A stretch of DNA of 64,000 nt from Avoscillospira_A sp052117125 (GCF_052117125.1 NZ_JBQKJT010000001.1:124001-188000), one strand, 5' to 3'. Positions 1 to 9,391 are shown, counted from the stretch's first letter. The notes: a model not told the origin generated them from the letters alone. Translations and numbers: made by a program.

Positions 1-917
1 GACTGGGACGCGTTGAACTGGCTCTGATTCTGCAATGCCTGGTCCACCCGGACCGCTTCCTCATACAGCGCCTTGAACCGCTCGTAATCGTTGTCGGCCT
101 GGGCCTCCACCAGGGCGTTCTCGTACTCCTTGGCCAGCAACGTCCGCTGGCGCTCAATCTCAGCGTTGGCCGCGCTTTCCGCTGCCTGCAAGGTGCCCAG
201 ATTGCTCTGGAGCTGGGTGGCATAGCTCAGGGCCGCCTGGCCCGCCGTGCCGCTGTTGAGACCGTAGGCCGCCGCCGTTTCATTGAATCGCTGCTGCGAC
301 AATGCCGACTGGGCCGCCGTATCGTTGCGGGCCGACTGGTAATTGCTCCCCAGCTTCCCCTGCTCCGCCTCCAGACTGGAGAGGTTGTTTTCATAGGCCT
401 CTTTCAGCGCCGCTTTCTGGGCTTCCAGCTGGGCCTTGTACATCTCCTCCAGCTTCTGGCTCTGGTCCTGGGGCTGGTAGGAGATCTGACCGTTCTGCGG
501 CAGCTGAAACTGGGGATACTCCTCAAAGGTCTGGCCCGCCTGGCCCACCCACACGCCGTTGTTATAGGTGACGTTGCCGCCCAGCAGCTCAGCCAACTGC
601 TGGTTCTGCTGGTGGAGCCGGTCCCGTTCGGCGTCGGTGGTGGCATCCCACCAGGCGGCGGAATTGGAATTCATCTGGTCGATGATGGCCTGTTGGAACG
701 AGTTATTGGCCGTAATGCCGCTGGCCGAACCGGAAAAATCATTGGGCCGGGGCGTGCCGATGGACACGCCCCAGCCGCTGGAGGAGGAACTGCCGGAAGA
801 CGGCCGCGAGGAGGAACTGGACGAGGAACTGGAGGACGAGCCGCCGGTGGCCGCGTTGATGGCGCCGGAAATGACGCTGCCGATGGTATTGCCGATGATG
901 CTGCCGAAAATACCCAT
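1..917 (-). CDS. Phage virion protein, Ser-rich N-terminus and coiled coil (3' end off window)
   Basis: Partial gene; the 305 visible codons run off the left edge without a stop. The N-terminus (MGIFGSIIGNTIGSVISGA) is glycine/hydrophobic, then a serine-rich stretch (residues about 26-45), then a long Gln/Ala/Glu-rich helical region likely to form coiled coil. It is the last visible gene of the late operon, where podovirus-like elements carry internal virion or ejection proteins. The start at 917 is preceded by an AGGAG-type SD. It looks like the same kind of protein as the partial gene at the right edge of the window. Exact function unknown. Confidence 0.6.
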   Translation of the reverse strand, partial: MGIFGSIIGNTIGSVISGAINAATGGSSSSSSSSSSSRPSSGSSSSSGWGVSIGTPRPNDFSGSASGITANNSFQQAIIDQMNSNSAAWWDATTDAERDRLHQQNQQLAELLGGNVTYNNGVWVGQAGQTFEEYPQFQLPQNGQISYQPQDQSQKLEEMYKAQLEAQKAALKEAYENNLSSLEAEQGKLGSNYQSARNDTAAQSALSQQRFNETAAAYGLNSGTAGQAALSYATQLQSNLGTLQAAESAANAEIERQRTLLAKEYENALVEAQADNDYERFKALYEEAVRVDQALQNQSQFNASQ

Positions 918-935
918 AGAATGTCTCCTTTCGTA

Positions 936-1355
936 TCAGGCGTTAAGCCCGCCGTAGGCCGGGGGGATCGTCTCCCAGACCGACGGCAGGTTGGCTCCCA
1001 GCTGATAGCGCAGCTCCGCATACCGCTGGGAGAAATAGTTTGCCAGGGCGTCGTTTTCGCCCAGGAGCAGATGGGCCGCCAGACCATAGGGCAGAATGCC
1101 CTGGGCCACGCCGTCATCCAGCCCCACATCCTGGTCCATGGCGGTGATCTCCGGCGGAATGGGGCGTTTGCCGTCGTCGGTGTGAACGTAGGTGTCGGAG
1201 ATGGGATAGACCTCATGGCGCAGGACGTTGAGAATGGACAACGTCCGGAATTCATATTCCCGGGTGTCGGTGGTCTGGGTTTTGCCGGTGCTTTCGTTCT
1301 GCTCATCCATCAGATGGATGGCCCGGTCGAAAATCCATTGGGCTGTGGTGGACAA
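936..1355 (-). CDS. Phage head-tail connector/adaptor-like protein
   Basis: 139 residues, starting at a TTG codon with a strong AGGAGGT SD 7 bases upstream; no better ATG exists. The sequence is mostly alpha-helical, with a central acidic region. It sits between the stabilisation-type protein and the virion protein, the position of small adaptor or connector proteins that dock on the portal. Recognition is by context and length (adaptors are usually 120-180 residues), not by a motif, so the name is an inference. Confidence 0.45.
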   Translation of the reverse strand: MSTTAQWIFDRAIHLMDEQNESTGKTQTTDTREYEFRTLSILNVLRHEVYPISDTYVHTDDGKRPIPPEITAMDQDVGLDDGVAQGILPYGLAAHLLLGENDALANYFSQRYAELRYQLGANLPSVWETIPPAYGGLNA

Positions 1356-1424
1356 GTTGCGACCTCCTTTCTAAGATGGGTGGATGGTACCGAAGGAACT
1401 GGTGCGCCGCGGCGGGGGCAGGCC

Positions 1425-3224
1425 CTACTTGACATACCCTGTATACCGCACGCGGATGTCCACCCCCAGTACCGTGGTGGTGGCTGCCACATCGTTGATC
1501 TCCAGCACCAGCTTATAAAAGGCGAATTTCTTCACCTTCAGCTTCACCCGCTCGATCTGGGGGTTGCGGTTGGTGATAAACGAAAAATGGCGGAAATCCA
1601 TGGACGTAAACGTTGCCAGCTGCATGGGCACGTATTTGACCGTATAGGTGCTGCGTTTATCGGTCCGGGCGGTGATATACAGCCGGGCATTGCTGTCGGG
1701 CTTGATGCTGACCCACAGAATCGTCGAATACTTCCGGCGAAAATCGGCGTCGAAATCCATGTTGCCGCTCTCCCAGCGGCAGGGGATGGGCTGGCCGTCG
1801 TCGCTGCGCTCCTCATAGGTGAAGCTGCACACCCGGCCGTCGCTGAGGCCGAAATACACCGCCGCCCCCGCCCGGACGGCGCAGAACACCGGCAGACCCG
1901 TATACCGGTACCACACGTCGCCGCCGCTGTCGTACTGGTACCGGTGGACCAGCGTGGTCCCCGCCGCGTCGTTGAGAAACACATAGTATTCCTGCTCCCG
2001 CTCGTCGTCGAAGGTCACCACCTGATAGGGGTCGGCGCTGTGCATGGTCTGGGCCACCCGGTCACTGACGATCTTCGCCCGCCGCTCATCCCGGCCCGTG
2101 GAGGTCAACTGCCAGTCGTAGAGGTTCCCGGCGTACATGGTCCGGGGCTCGTTGTAGACGGACCGCACCTGTCCCGGCGCTTCGTTGCCGATCTCCCGGT
2201 TGATGGGACTGACGTAAAAGCCCGCCGTCACCGTGCCGTCCTCCAGCGTCGTGGCGCTGTACTGGGTGGAAAAGGCCCCGTCGGGCTTGAAAATCATCAG
2301 GTACGAAAACTGTTTCATCATACCGGTGACGGGGGTGTTGCCGCTGTCCACGGCGATCTCATAGAGGTCCGGAAAATACTCCGCCGACGGCTGGCCATCC
2401 TCGGTGATGCCGGAATAGATGGTCTTGTTGGTGCCGTCGCCGTAGAGGAACACGCGGGTATCGGTGGAGCCGTTGTACGTCTCGGCAAACCGCATGGCCG
2501 TCACCTGCGTGCGGAAACTCGCCTTGGCCGTGTACCAGACCTCCACGTTGTTGACGCCCTTGGCCGGGGCCTTCAAAAAGGTGACGGTCCCCTTGGCCGC
2601 GTCCACCGTGTACTGGCCCGCTGCCACCGCCACGCCGTTCTGTTCCACCCGGTCGATGGACGCCAGCTGCTGCTCCGGCAAATGAAACTCCAGGGCCGTG
2701 CCGTCGGCGGAAAACCGCACCCGGCGCTTGGCCGTCAGCCGGTTGATGTTTTCCAGCTTGGTACCGCCGCCGGTGGGGGTGGCCGCCGTCACCACCAGCG
2801 GAATATACCCCTCCACCGTTTTGGCCGTCCCCGTCCCGTCCCACACCAGATATTCATGGCCGTTGAGGATGTACAGTTTATTGGAAAAGGGCAGAAAGGT
2901 CACGGCGCTGTCGGTCAGCGACGCCAGCGCCGTTTTTCCTCCGCCGTCGGTCAGCTGCCACACCTGGCCGTCGGCGGCGGCCAGCATCTGCCGCCGTCCG
3001 GCCAGGTCGCCGCTCCACAGTCCCCGGACCGGGCCGGTGAACTTCCACAGGGTCTTCAGCCCCGGCCGGATGCGCAGATGGTACTGAGGCGTTACCCGCC
3101 AGTTTTCCATGACGGACGCCTCGCCCAGCTGCAGCTGAGTATCGCCGTCCAGGGATTCATTGACCCCCAGAAACCGCTGGATGGCATAATACCGGGTGTC
3201 GCTGCCGGTCTGGATGGTGGCCAT
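1425..3224 (-). CDS. Phage stabilisation / tail-hub-type protein (P22 gp10-like)
   Basis: 599 residues, predominantly beta-strand, with repeated tryptophan/glycine strand motifs such as LKTLWKFTGPVRGLWSGD and LYILNGHEYLVWDGTG that suggest a beta-propeller. This matches P22 gp10-type packaged-DNA stabilisation or tail-hub proteins common in short-tailed gut phages. It begins a few bases upstream of the amidase stop codon region (start 3224, amidase stop at 3229), so translation is probably coupled. It would sit under the portal and close the capsid after packaging. Family assignment comes from fold appearance and gene order; no catalytic motif is expected. Confidence 0.55.
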   Translation of the reverse strand: MATIQTGSDTRYYAIQRFLGVNESLDGDTQLQLGEASVMENWRVTPQYHLRIRPGLKTLWKFTGPVRGLWSGDLAGRRQMLAAADGQVWQLTDGGGKTALASLTDSAVTFLPFSNKLYILNGHEYLVWDGTGTAKTVEGYIPLVVTAATPTGGGTKLENINRLTAKRRVRFSADGTALEFHLPEQQLASIDRVEQNGVAVAAGQYTVDAAKGTVTFLKAPAKGVNNVEVWYTAKASFRTQVTAMRFAETYNGSTDTRVFLYGDGTNKTIYSGITEDGQPSAEYFPDLYEIAVDSGNTPVTGMMKQFSYLMIFKPDGAFSTQYSATTLEDGTVTAGFYVSPINREIGNEAPGQVRSVYNEPRTMYAGNLYDWQLTSTGRDERRAKIVSDRVAQTMHSADPYQVVTFDDEREQEYYVFLNDAAGTTLVHRYQYDSGGDVWYRYTGLPVFCAVRAGAAVYFGLSDGRVCSFTYEERSDDGQPIPCRWESGNMDFDADFRRKYSTILWVSIKPDSNARLYITARTDKRSTYTVKYVPMQLATFTSMDFRHFSFITNRNPQIERVKLKVKKFAFYKLVLEINDVAATTTVLGVDIRVRYTGYVK

Positions 3225-3228
3225 ACCG

Positions 3229-3984
3229 TCACCGTCCCTTCCCGGCCAGATTGTACAGGGCCTGGGCCAGCTCCTCCCGGGTCACATGGGAACCGTACCG
3301 GCCATCGTTGAGGACGCCGCCGGTTTCACACCAGGCCCGGGCCTGGGCCGACCAATCCGCGGCCGGCGCCGCCGCCCGCTCCCGTTCGTACCGCTCCATC
3401 ATGGCGGTAAATTCCTCATAGGTCATGGGCTTCTCCCCTTTCCATCCCAATGTCTCCGCCGCGGCGTCGGCCAACGCCGCGACCACTTCGTCATAGCGGC
3501 GGTCATAGAGGGCCATGTCGTCGCCGTCGTCCAAAAAGCAGACCTCCAGCAGCACCGCCGGGACCCCCTGCCGCCGGGCGGCGGCAATGACCGCCCAGTT
3601 CTGACGCTTTACGCCCCGGTTGGGAAACCCCAGCGGTTCCAGCGCCCCGCACAGCGCCGACGCCAGCGCCGTTTCCGTCTCCGTGGTGGTCACATACGCT
3701 TCGACGCCCTTGGGCTTGCCGTCGGCGGCCCCGGCGGCGCAGGCGTTGAAATGCAGCTCCAGCACCGCATCGTATTGGGAAAACTGCGCCGTCTGCGTCA
3801 GGCGTCCGGCCTGGTAGTCGCTGTAGGCGTTGCGGTCCTCCGGGTACCGGGCCACGGTGCAGCGGCCGGAAAGGGCCTGCTGCACATCCGCCGCCAGACG
3901 GCGGGTTTCGTCGGCCTCCCGCCGCCCGTTCCAGACGGCTCCCGGGTCTCCGGCCCCGTGGCCGGCGATGAGCAGCAGGTTCAT
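3229..3984 (-). CDS. N-acetylmuramoyl-L-alanine amidase, phage endolysin
   Basis: 251 residues. An Amidase_3-type catalytic domain begins at the N-terminus (LLIAGHGAGDPGAVWNG, first zinc ligand His), continues with the second His in VLELHFNAC, and ends with the catalytic Glu in VLLEVCFLDD. A C-terminal tail of about 60 residues may be a small wall-targeting helix bundle. It would cleave the bond between muramic acid and the stem peptide during lysis. The start at 3984 has a GGGAGGTGG SD and overlaps the holin stop by 4 bases; a longer frame upstream is just an extension inside holin. The holin/endolysin pair forms the lysis cassette. Confidence 0.85.
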   Translation of the reverse strand: MNLLLIAGHGAGDPGAVWNGRREADETRRLAADVQQALSGRCTVARYPEDRNAYSDYQAGRLTQTAQFSQYDAVLELHFNACAAGAADGKPKGVEAYVTTTETETALASALCGALEPLGFPNRGVKRQNWAVIAAARRQGVPAVLLEVCFLDDGDDMALYDRRYDEVVAALADAAAETLGWKGEKPMTYEEFTAMMERYERERAAAPAADWSAQARAWCETGGVLNDGRYGSHVTREELAQALYNLAGKGR

Positions 3985-4457
3985 ACCGCCCCACCTCCCA
4001 GACCGTTCCCCGCGCCGTCCACGGCGTCTTTGCCCAGGGCCAGCAGCTTCCGCAGCCATCCGGGAATGGGCGCGCCCATGGCGGCGGCGTTTTCCACAAT
4101 GCTGCCCAGCTCCGTCAGGGCGTACCACACCAGCACCAGAGGCACCAGCAGCCCCGTCTGGGGCATGGACAGCTCCACCACCGGCAGCTGCCGCACCACC
4201 GTGGCCAGCACCGTATCCCCCAGCGCCGCCACCAGGACCACCACCACTTCGCCGGTCTTGTGCCAGATGCCCTCCCGGGCCGTCTGACTGCGCCAGGCGC
4301 CGCCCTTGAGGGCGGCGGCGGTGCCGGTGGCATAGTCCAGGGCCATGAGGGCCGCCCAGGCCACCACCAGCCAGCCCAACCAGCCCCAAAAGGCCGAAAA
4401 CGCGCCGATGACCGTGGCCAGTGCGCCTTTCAGCGCCCGCATCCAATCAAACTCCAT
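3981..4457 (-). CDS. Phage holin, Phage_holin_4-like
   Basis: 158 residues with an N-terminal amphipathic stretch and about three membrane segments (residues roughly 12-42, 70-90, 105-125), including ATVIGAFSAFWGWLGWLVVA and LDYATGTAAALKGG. The DYxTG motif after the first hairpin and KTGEVVVVLVAALGD resemble TIGR01593-type toxin-secretion/lysis holins of Firmicutes phages. It forms the membrane hole that frees the amidase. It overlaps the amidase start by 4 bases and the tail fibre stop by 11 bases, so all three are coupled. Confidence 0.8.
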   Translation of the reverse strand: MEFDWMRALKGALATVIGAFSAFWGWLGWLVVAWAALMALDYATGTAAALKGGAWRSQTAREGIWHKTGEVVVVLVAALGDTVLATVVRQLPVVELSMPQTGLLVPLVLVWYALTELGSIVENAAAMGAPIPGWLRKLLALGKDAVDGAGNGLGGGAV

Positions 4458-6153
4458 CGCTCACCCCTCCTGTTGTTATAATGTTGCCGTCGATCTGATT
4501 GTCCGTGCCGCCGTCGTCGGGTCCGTACCCCACCAGGACATTGCCGGACACGATGTTTTCGTTGCCGTCCAGGCGCATGGAAAAGTTGTAGCCGGACTGG
4601 TTGGCCTTGACGATATTGCCCACAAAGGTGATGCCGCCGTATTCGCCGATGTTGCCGATGTACACGCCGTAGACCCGGAAATAAGCCGACGCGTCAAACA
4701 GATTGTTGGTGGCTACGCTGTGGCTCCCGCAGATGGTGGAGTTCATACCGCGAATCCGATTGCAGAAAATCAGGGCTTCCGCACCGTTGTTGAGCAGACC
4801 GCCCTCGCCGACGAAGCATCCGTAGACGGTACACCGCGGCGCGGAGACCACAATGCCGCCCTTTTCGCTGGTCCGGCAAAACCGCACGGAGCAATCCTCC
4901 GCCGTGGGGTTGACGCCGAGGGCCGTCAGGGCGAAGTTGCGAAAATCCAAACTTTCCAGTACCACCTCTTTGCCGGAGACCTCCACGCCGCAGGCCATGC
5001 CGCCGCTGAATCCCTCGCCGGTGGACAGCCACAGGCCCGACAGGGTACACCGGTCGGCTGTGATGCGAACGAAAAATTTCAATCCCGTGATGTTGTAGGC
5101 GGTGAATAGCTTGGTGGCCCCCGGCGTGCCACGGATGGTCACGTCGGATTTGTCCAGAATGAACTGTGCCGACAGATGGTACGACCCGTCCAGCAGCCGG
5201 ATCTCGCCGCCGCTTTCCGGCAGGGCGGCAATGGCCGCCTGTAGCTCCACCTGGTCGTCCACGCCGTCGCAGAGGTAGTCGCAGTCGGTTGCCGTCCAGC
5301 CGTCGGCAGCGGAACCCACCACCAGACGGCACGTTCGCGTGCCGCCCACGGCGGCGGACTGGGCCACATCGGCCCAGTATTTGGCGTTGTCCCGGTCCTC
5401 GTCGGGCCGGGTACCGGTGCCGCCCACGGCCCAGGACTGGGCGGACTGGGCCGCGTCGGCAGCGGTGGCGGCGGCGGTGGCCGCCGTCTGTGCCGATGCG
5501 GCGGCCTGTTCCCCACCGGTGGAAGCCGCTGCCGCCGATTGACCGGCCGCCGTTTCCGAGGCCGCGGCGGCGGCGGCGCTGGCGGCGGCATTCTGGGCCT
5601 GTTTCGTGGACTGGGCCACGATGCCCGTGGTGGAATCCACCCGCTGGGCCTCTGCCGCCGCCCGGGCCGCTTCGGCTTCGGCCCGGGCCGTCTCCGCCGT
5701 GATGCGGCCCTGCTCCGCCTCCACCCGGGCCAGTTCCTCTCTGGCCCGGCCCGCCTCCTGGGTCCGGCGGGTGTTTTCGCCCTGAATGCGGCCCGTTTCG
5801 CCGGATTGCCGCAGATATTCGGCGTGCTCCCGCTCCGCATCCGCGGTCACGCGGGCCTGCTCCGCCGTCACACGGCCCTGCTCCGCCGTGACACGGGCCT
5901 GTTCCGCCGCAACGCGGCCCTGTTCCGCCGTCTTGCGGCTGGTCTCCGTGGCATCCAACCCCACCACCTCGGGAATGAGGGTGTCGTTGAGAAACGACTG
6001 GATGGCCTTGCCGCCTTCGTCAAACTTGGCTTTCAGCTCCGCCGCCGTCAGACCGCCCACATCGTTGGGCTGATCGTCCAGGGCGGCGATGATGTCCATG
6101 TCCTTGAGGAAGTTGGTGATGATGTTCATATCCTTGGTGAATGGCGTTCCCAT
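4447..6153 (-). CDS. Tail fibre/spike with coiled-coil stalk and beta-helix tip
   Basis: 568 residues. N-terminal attachment region to about residue 70; then about 100 residues of 7-residue repeats built on TAEQARV/AAEQGRV, a clear coiled-coil stalk; an Ala-rich segment (about 190-240); a WAVGGTGTRPDEDRDNAKYW-type motif common in phage tail proteins; and from about 290 a right-handed beta-helix (repeated short strands with GNIV, GNVL and GNII turns), as in pectate-lyase-fold spikes. It should bind, and may degrade, a surface glycan of the host. It starts one base after the portal stop. No enzymatic residues can be assigned with confidence. Confidence 0.75.
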   Translation of the reverse strand: MGTPFTKDMNIITNFLKDMDIIAALDDQPNDVGGLTAAELKAKFDEGGKAIQSFLNDTLIPEVVGLDATETSRKTAEQGRVAAEQARVTAEQGRVTAEQARVTADAEREHAEYLRQSGETGRIQGENTRRTQEAGRAREELARVEAEQGRITAETARAEAEAARAAAEAQRVDSTTGIVAQSTKQAQNAAASAAAAAASETAAGQSAAAASTGGEQAAASAQTAATAAATAADAAQSAQSWAVGGTGTRPDEDRDNAKYWADVAQSAAVGGTRTCRLVVGSAADGWTATDCDYLCDGVDDQVELQAAIAALPESGGEIRLLDGSYHLSAQFILDKSDVTIRGTPGATKLFTAYNITGLKFFVRITADRCTLSGLWLSTGEGFSGGMACGVEVSGKEVVLESLDFRNFALTALGVNPTAEDCSVRFCRTSEKGGIVVSAPRCTVYGCFVGEGGLLNNGAEALIFCNRIRGMNSTICGSHSVATNNLFDASAYFRVYGVYIGNIGEYGGITFVGNIVKANQSGYNFSMRLDGNENIVSGNVLVGYGPDDGGTDNQIDGNIITTGGVSDGV

Positions 6154-6154
6154 C

Positions 6155-7807
6155 TTATTCCACTACCCCCGTTTCATTGATGGCCCGCTGCAACGCGCCG
6201 TAGCCGCCGCCCTCGGGAATGGGCATGGGCTGGTTGGTGTCCAGCACCGGCGACGACGCCGACGCGCCCCGCAGTTTTTCGATCAGTTCCTGTTTTTTGG
6301 TGATGTAGCCGTTGGGAATGCGCTCCAGATAGTCCACCAGATCGATCTTGTCCTGGACCAGCAGATTGTCGAGGGTCTGCTGGGTGGCGATTTCCGACCA
6401 GTAGGCCGACGCGCCCACATCCAGCTGAATCGACACGGGCGCCTGGGCCAGCTGGGAAAAGTCAAAGGCCCGGTTGAACTGCTGATTGGGCAGCGAAATC
6501 CCCAGGGGCATATCCTCGGGCTTGAGATTCATGTTGACCTGCACATGGCGGACGCCGTAATAATTGCGCATATGGTCCATGTAGATGCGCCCCAGCGACT
6601 CGATGGATTTGTAAAGATTCTGCTTGGTGATCTCCATGGGGATGTTGCTGGCCCGCTGCAACGCCACGATGGCCGAGGTGTTGGTGGGGTTGACGTTGCC
6701 CATGGCCACGTCGGACGCGCCGAGAAAGCTCTGGGTGTAGTCCACGGCCAGTTGGATAAACTGAGCGATCTGGGGCGAAATCTGGGCCGGGTCGATGATC
6801 TTTGCCACGGCGTTCATGTCGCCGCCGTTGACGCCGATGGCCGCGCCCACGCGGCTGTCCCAACTGGCAATCCTCGTCTTGTCGTAGACGATTTTCGGGT
6901 AGGCGGTGGTCATCAGGGAGATCATGGACATGGCAAACAGCTTGTTGATGAAAATTTGGTTGGGAATCAGGCCGGTAATCATGGCCTGTCCGTGGTAGCA
7001 ATCCTGGACATAGTCCCAGTTGAGCCAGACGATGGGATAGAGGGTCAAACCGGTGTCGGTGGCCTTTGCCATCTCCACGGACTGGGTGCAGACGTATTTC
7101 CAGATGGTGCCGGTTTTCCGGTCCCGGTAGAGGTACGTCAGGACGGTAACCTTGTCGTCGGTCATGGCGTCGTGGGGACTGTGGAAATCCTCATGGTCGG
7201 GACCGATGGCTTCCCAGTCGGGACTGCCGTTTTCCTTTGCCAGCCGCTGGGCCTCGTCCACCATCATGCGGCGGCACAGCAGAATGTAGGGCTGGGATTG
7301 GACGTCGCGGCTGTTGGGGTTGCCGAAGTGGACGCGGGTGTTTTCCACCACTTCGGTGACGAGTTCGCCTTTGACGTTCTGGCCGTTTTCGATGGTGGGG
7401 TCGAACCAGGTATAGAGACAGCCGTCGCCGTCCACCGCGGCGTTGCGCATATACTCCCGCAGGAGTCCCACCAGCTGATTGCGTTCAAAGATGGCGGCAA
7501 ACTGCTTATTCAGGATGTCGGCCATCTGATCGATGTCCCACAGGTCGAGACGGGAGGTGGACGCCAGGGGCGACGCCTGCATGGCGATGTTGTCGGAGGT
7601 GACGGTGGCCACCTGGAAGAGCACCACCCGTTTGAGGAAATTGAACACGGGGGTAGGCAGGCCGTTGGATTCGACGCCCTCCCACTGTTTGCCGATAAAA
7701 AAGTTCTCGTTTTTGGTCACGGTGTCGTAAAGGCCCAGTTCGGTGTTGAATTGGAGCCCCCGCTCATAGCACCGGGCCACATGGGAAACGGTGGGCAGTT
7801 TGGTCAT
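6155..7807 (-). CDS. Phage portal protein (podovirus/P22-like)
   Basis: 550 residues, within the usual range for podovirus portals. The N-terminus (YDTVTKNENFFIGKQWEG) and LPTPVFNFLKR are typical of this group, as is the central stretch with SFLGASDVAMGNVNPTNTSA, where the DNA-channel helix follows. The C-terminus ends in a helical barrel-like region and a Gly/Pro tail. It forms the dodecameric ring for packaging and tail docking. The start overlaps the stop of the small membrane protein by 4 bases. Confidence 0.85.
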   Translation of the reverse strand: MTKLPTVSHVARCYERGLQFNTELGLYDTVTKNENFFIGKQWEGVESNGLPTPVFNFLKRVVLFQVATVTSDNIAMQASPLASTSRLDLWDIDQMADILNKQFAAIFERNQLVGLLREYMRNAAVDGDGCLYTWFDPTIENGQNVKGELVTEVVENTRVHFGNPNSRDVQSQPYILLCRRMMVDEAQRLAKENGSPDWEAIGPDHEDFHSPHDAMTDDKVTVLTYLYRDRKTGTIWKYVCTQSVEMAKATDTGLTLYPIVWLNWDYVQDCYHGQAMITGLIPNQIFINKLFAMSMISLMTTAYPKIVYDKTRIASWDSRVGAAIGVNGGDMNAVAKIIDPAQISPQIAQFIQLAVDYTQSFLGASDVAMGNVNPTNTSAIVALQRASNIPMEITKQNLYKSIESLGRIYMDHMRNYYGVRHVQVNMNLKPEDMPLGISLPNQQFNRAFDFSQLAQAPVSIQLDVGASAYWSEIATQQTLDNLLVQDKIDLVDYLERIPNGYITKKQELIEKLRGASASSPVLDTNQPMPIPEGGGYGALQRAINETGVVE

Positions 7808-8007
7808 ACGGCGCCGCCCCCTTTCTCAAAGGGGTCATAGGCGAGAATGTTGGCCACCCCCGCGTTGAACCGCTCCATGGCCTGGGCGGCCTGGGGGTTG
7901 GGCGGTTCCTGGGGCTGAGACGGTGCGGCAGACTGCCCCTCCAGACGGCCCAAACGCCAGAGGATCAGACAGAGCAGCACCGTTTGTGCCAAGCACAAAA
8001 TGGTCAT
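7804..8007 (-). CDS. Small phage membrane protein, unknown
   Basis: 67 residues with a single N-terminal membrane helix (about residues 2-20, LCLAQTVLLCLILWRLG), then a Gln/Pro-rich linker and an acidic-helical end. The start at 8007 has an AAGGAG SD 7 bases upstream, and the stop overlaps the portal start by 4 bases. Mosaic repeat copy A lies between it and the capsid gene. Could be an inner-membrane or spanin-like accessory protein; no function is claimed. Confidence 0.6.
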   Translation of the reverse strand: MTILCLAQTVLLCLILWRLGRLEGQSAAPSQPQEPPNPQAAQAMERFNAGVANILAYDPFEKGGGAV

Positions 8008-8029
8008 GGCAGTTCTCCTTTCTGAGAAA

Positions 8030-8280
8030 ATTAAAAAGCTTTTACTGAATTTTTTCTCGAAAAAATTCTGGGGTCCAGGGGCAAAGCCCCGGTCGCCCGC
8101 CGCAGCGGGCGAACCTCCCGCTGGCCGCAGCCAGCGAAACACCCGCGCCGCGCACGGCGCGAAATCCCCTGTCGTCCCAAACCGTCCTCCGCAGAGGACG
8201 GAATCCCCGGGGCCGCCGGGGCGGCCCCATGGTTCCCCGCTCCCGCCTGTAGGCGGAGTGCGGGGAACCATCCCAGACGC
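8030..8280 (+). repeat. Mosaic hairpin repeat, copy A (long form)
   Basis: Oriented T-hairpin first on the plus strand: GCTTTTACTGAATTTTTTC...GAAAAAATTC, then a G-rich hairpin (GGGGCAAAGCCCC), then three 18-nt CGCA-loop hairpins at 8094-8111 and the two following units, spaced by 7-nt A-rich linkers. After these come an 8-bp stem copy closing on CGCA, a GGGGCCGCC/GGCGGCCCC hairpin and a large hairpin GGTTCCCCGC/GCGGGGAACC. It lies immediately 3' of the capsid stop codon. Confidence 0.9.
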
Positions 8281-8284
8281 AGAG

Positions 8285-9346
8285 TTATTCCTCGTCGGTC
8301 TTCTCAGCCACAGACGAGCAGAACTTCTCCCCGTCGATGGCGCAGGCGCGGACCACGTCGCCGCTCTCCACGGTGACGGCGTCGCTGTAGGTCTGGGCGC
8401 TGGCGCTGTAGCGGGGGTCGCTGCCGTCGATGGTGTACAGAACCGTACCGGTACCGCTGATGGTGGCCTGATGGCCGCTGATGGAAATGGTGGGAGCGGC
8501 GCTGACGGTGCCGTTGGCGGCGGCCACATAGATACCGGCGGCCTTGGAGCCTTTCACAAAGGCGTCGAAGATCACGCGGCCCTCCACCAGATCGCCGGAG
8601 ATGCCGGGGGGATCGGAGTGGATTTTGTAGTCGTTGAGCTTCATGGGAGAGATGGCGCTGCCCTTGGTGACGATCATGAAATAGACGTCCTTGGGCATGT
8701 AGCTGGACGGCACCTTTTTGACGGCCATGCCGTCGAACTCCCCGACGATGCCCCTTGCCAGAGCGTCCCGGCCCAGCTTTTCCACGGTGAGAAATTCGTC
8801 GCAGAGCTTGAGCATCTTGTAATAGCCGGCGGTGATGTACAGGGTGCGGCCCTCGGTGGGGGCCAATGCGTCATCCAGGGCCACGGTGCCGTCCATAATC
8901 AGGCCCGCGATGGTGGACTTGTCGGGGGCGGCGGCCAGGGCGGTGATGATACCGGCCTTTTTGGCCCAGACGTTCATACGGTAGCGGTCGATATAGGGGG
9001 TGACCACCTCGCGGAGCTGCCGCTTGAGGGAGGCCCCGGCCTGTTTGACGTTGAACTGTTCCCGGGCGTTGCCCTTGTCGATGGTGTAGGTGAACGCCTT
9101 GTCCTGGGTCATGATGTATTCCTGGAGATTGTCGGTCAGCTCCTGGGGGGTGCCGTAGCGGTTGGCGCCGCTGCGGGTGTAATCGTTGAGGGGCGCGGTG
9201 TCCACCTCGTAGACCTTGACGGTGCGCACGCCGGTAAATTCCATGTCCAGGTCCTTGGAGAAGGAAGACTGGGTAAAGGAATCCTTGTAGAACCGCTCCT
9301 GAGCGGCGGCGGCGTACTTGGTTGCCAGATTGATGGTGTTGCCCAT
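8285..9346 (-). CDS. Major capsid protein with C-terminal Ig/chitobiase-like domain
   Basis: 353 residues. The N-terminal 270 residues look like an HK97-type podovirus capsid protein: an N-terminal helix (ATKYAAAAQERFYKDSF), an E-loop-like strand region, and a conserved DPPGISGDLVEGRVIFDAFV segment. Residues from about 285 on form a separate small beta domain (TISISGHQATISGTGTVLYT and YTIDGSDPRYS) like the chitobiase C-terminal/Ig-like decorations found on some phage capsids. Such domains can bind glycans or mucus on the capsid surface (family knowledge). The start has AGGAGGT 8 bases upstream. Confidence 0.8.
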   Translation of the reverse strand: MGNTINLATKYAAAAQERFYKDSFTQSSFSKDLDMEFTGVRTVKVYEVDTAPLNDYTRSGANRYGTPQELTDNLQEYIMTQDKAFTYTIDKGNAREQFNVKQAGASLKRQLREVVTPYIDRYRMNVWAKKAGIITALAAAPDKSTIAGLIMDGTVALDDALAPTEGRTLYITAGYYKMLKLCDEFLTVEKLGRDALARGIVGEFDGMAVKKVPSSYMPKDVYFMIVTKGSAISPMKLNDYKIHSDPPGISGDLVEGRVIFDAFVKGSKAAGIYVAAANGTVSAAPTISISGHQATISGTGTVLYTIDGSDPRYSASAQTYSDAVTVESGDVVRACAIDGEKFCSSVAEKTDEE

Positions 9347-9391
9347 AGTTGGAATACCTCCTGTTTAAAATCAATGGTTTGCATGGCGGGA

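Noticed and set aside
612..3311. 899-residue ORF on the plus strand across the stabilisation-type protein
   Set aside because: Antisense shadow of the minus-strand gene 1425-3224 and its neighbours, caused by GC-rich codon bias; low-complexity His/Gly/Pro-rich composition, no SD.
6089..7840. 583-residue plus-strand ORF across the portal gene
   Set aside because: Antisense shadow of the portal gene; the portal has clear family motifs and a good SD.
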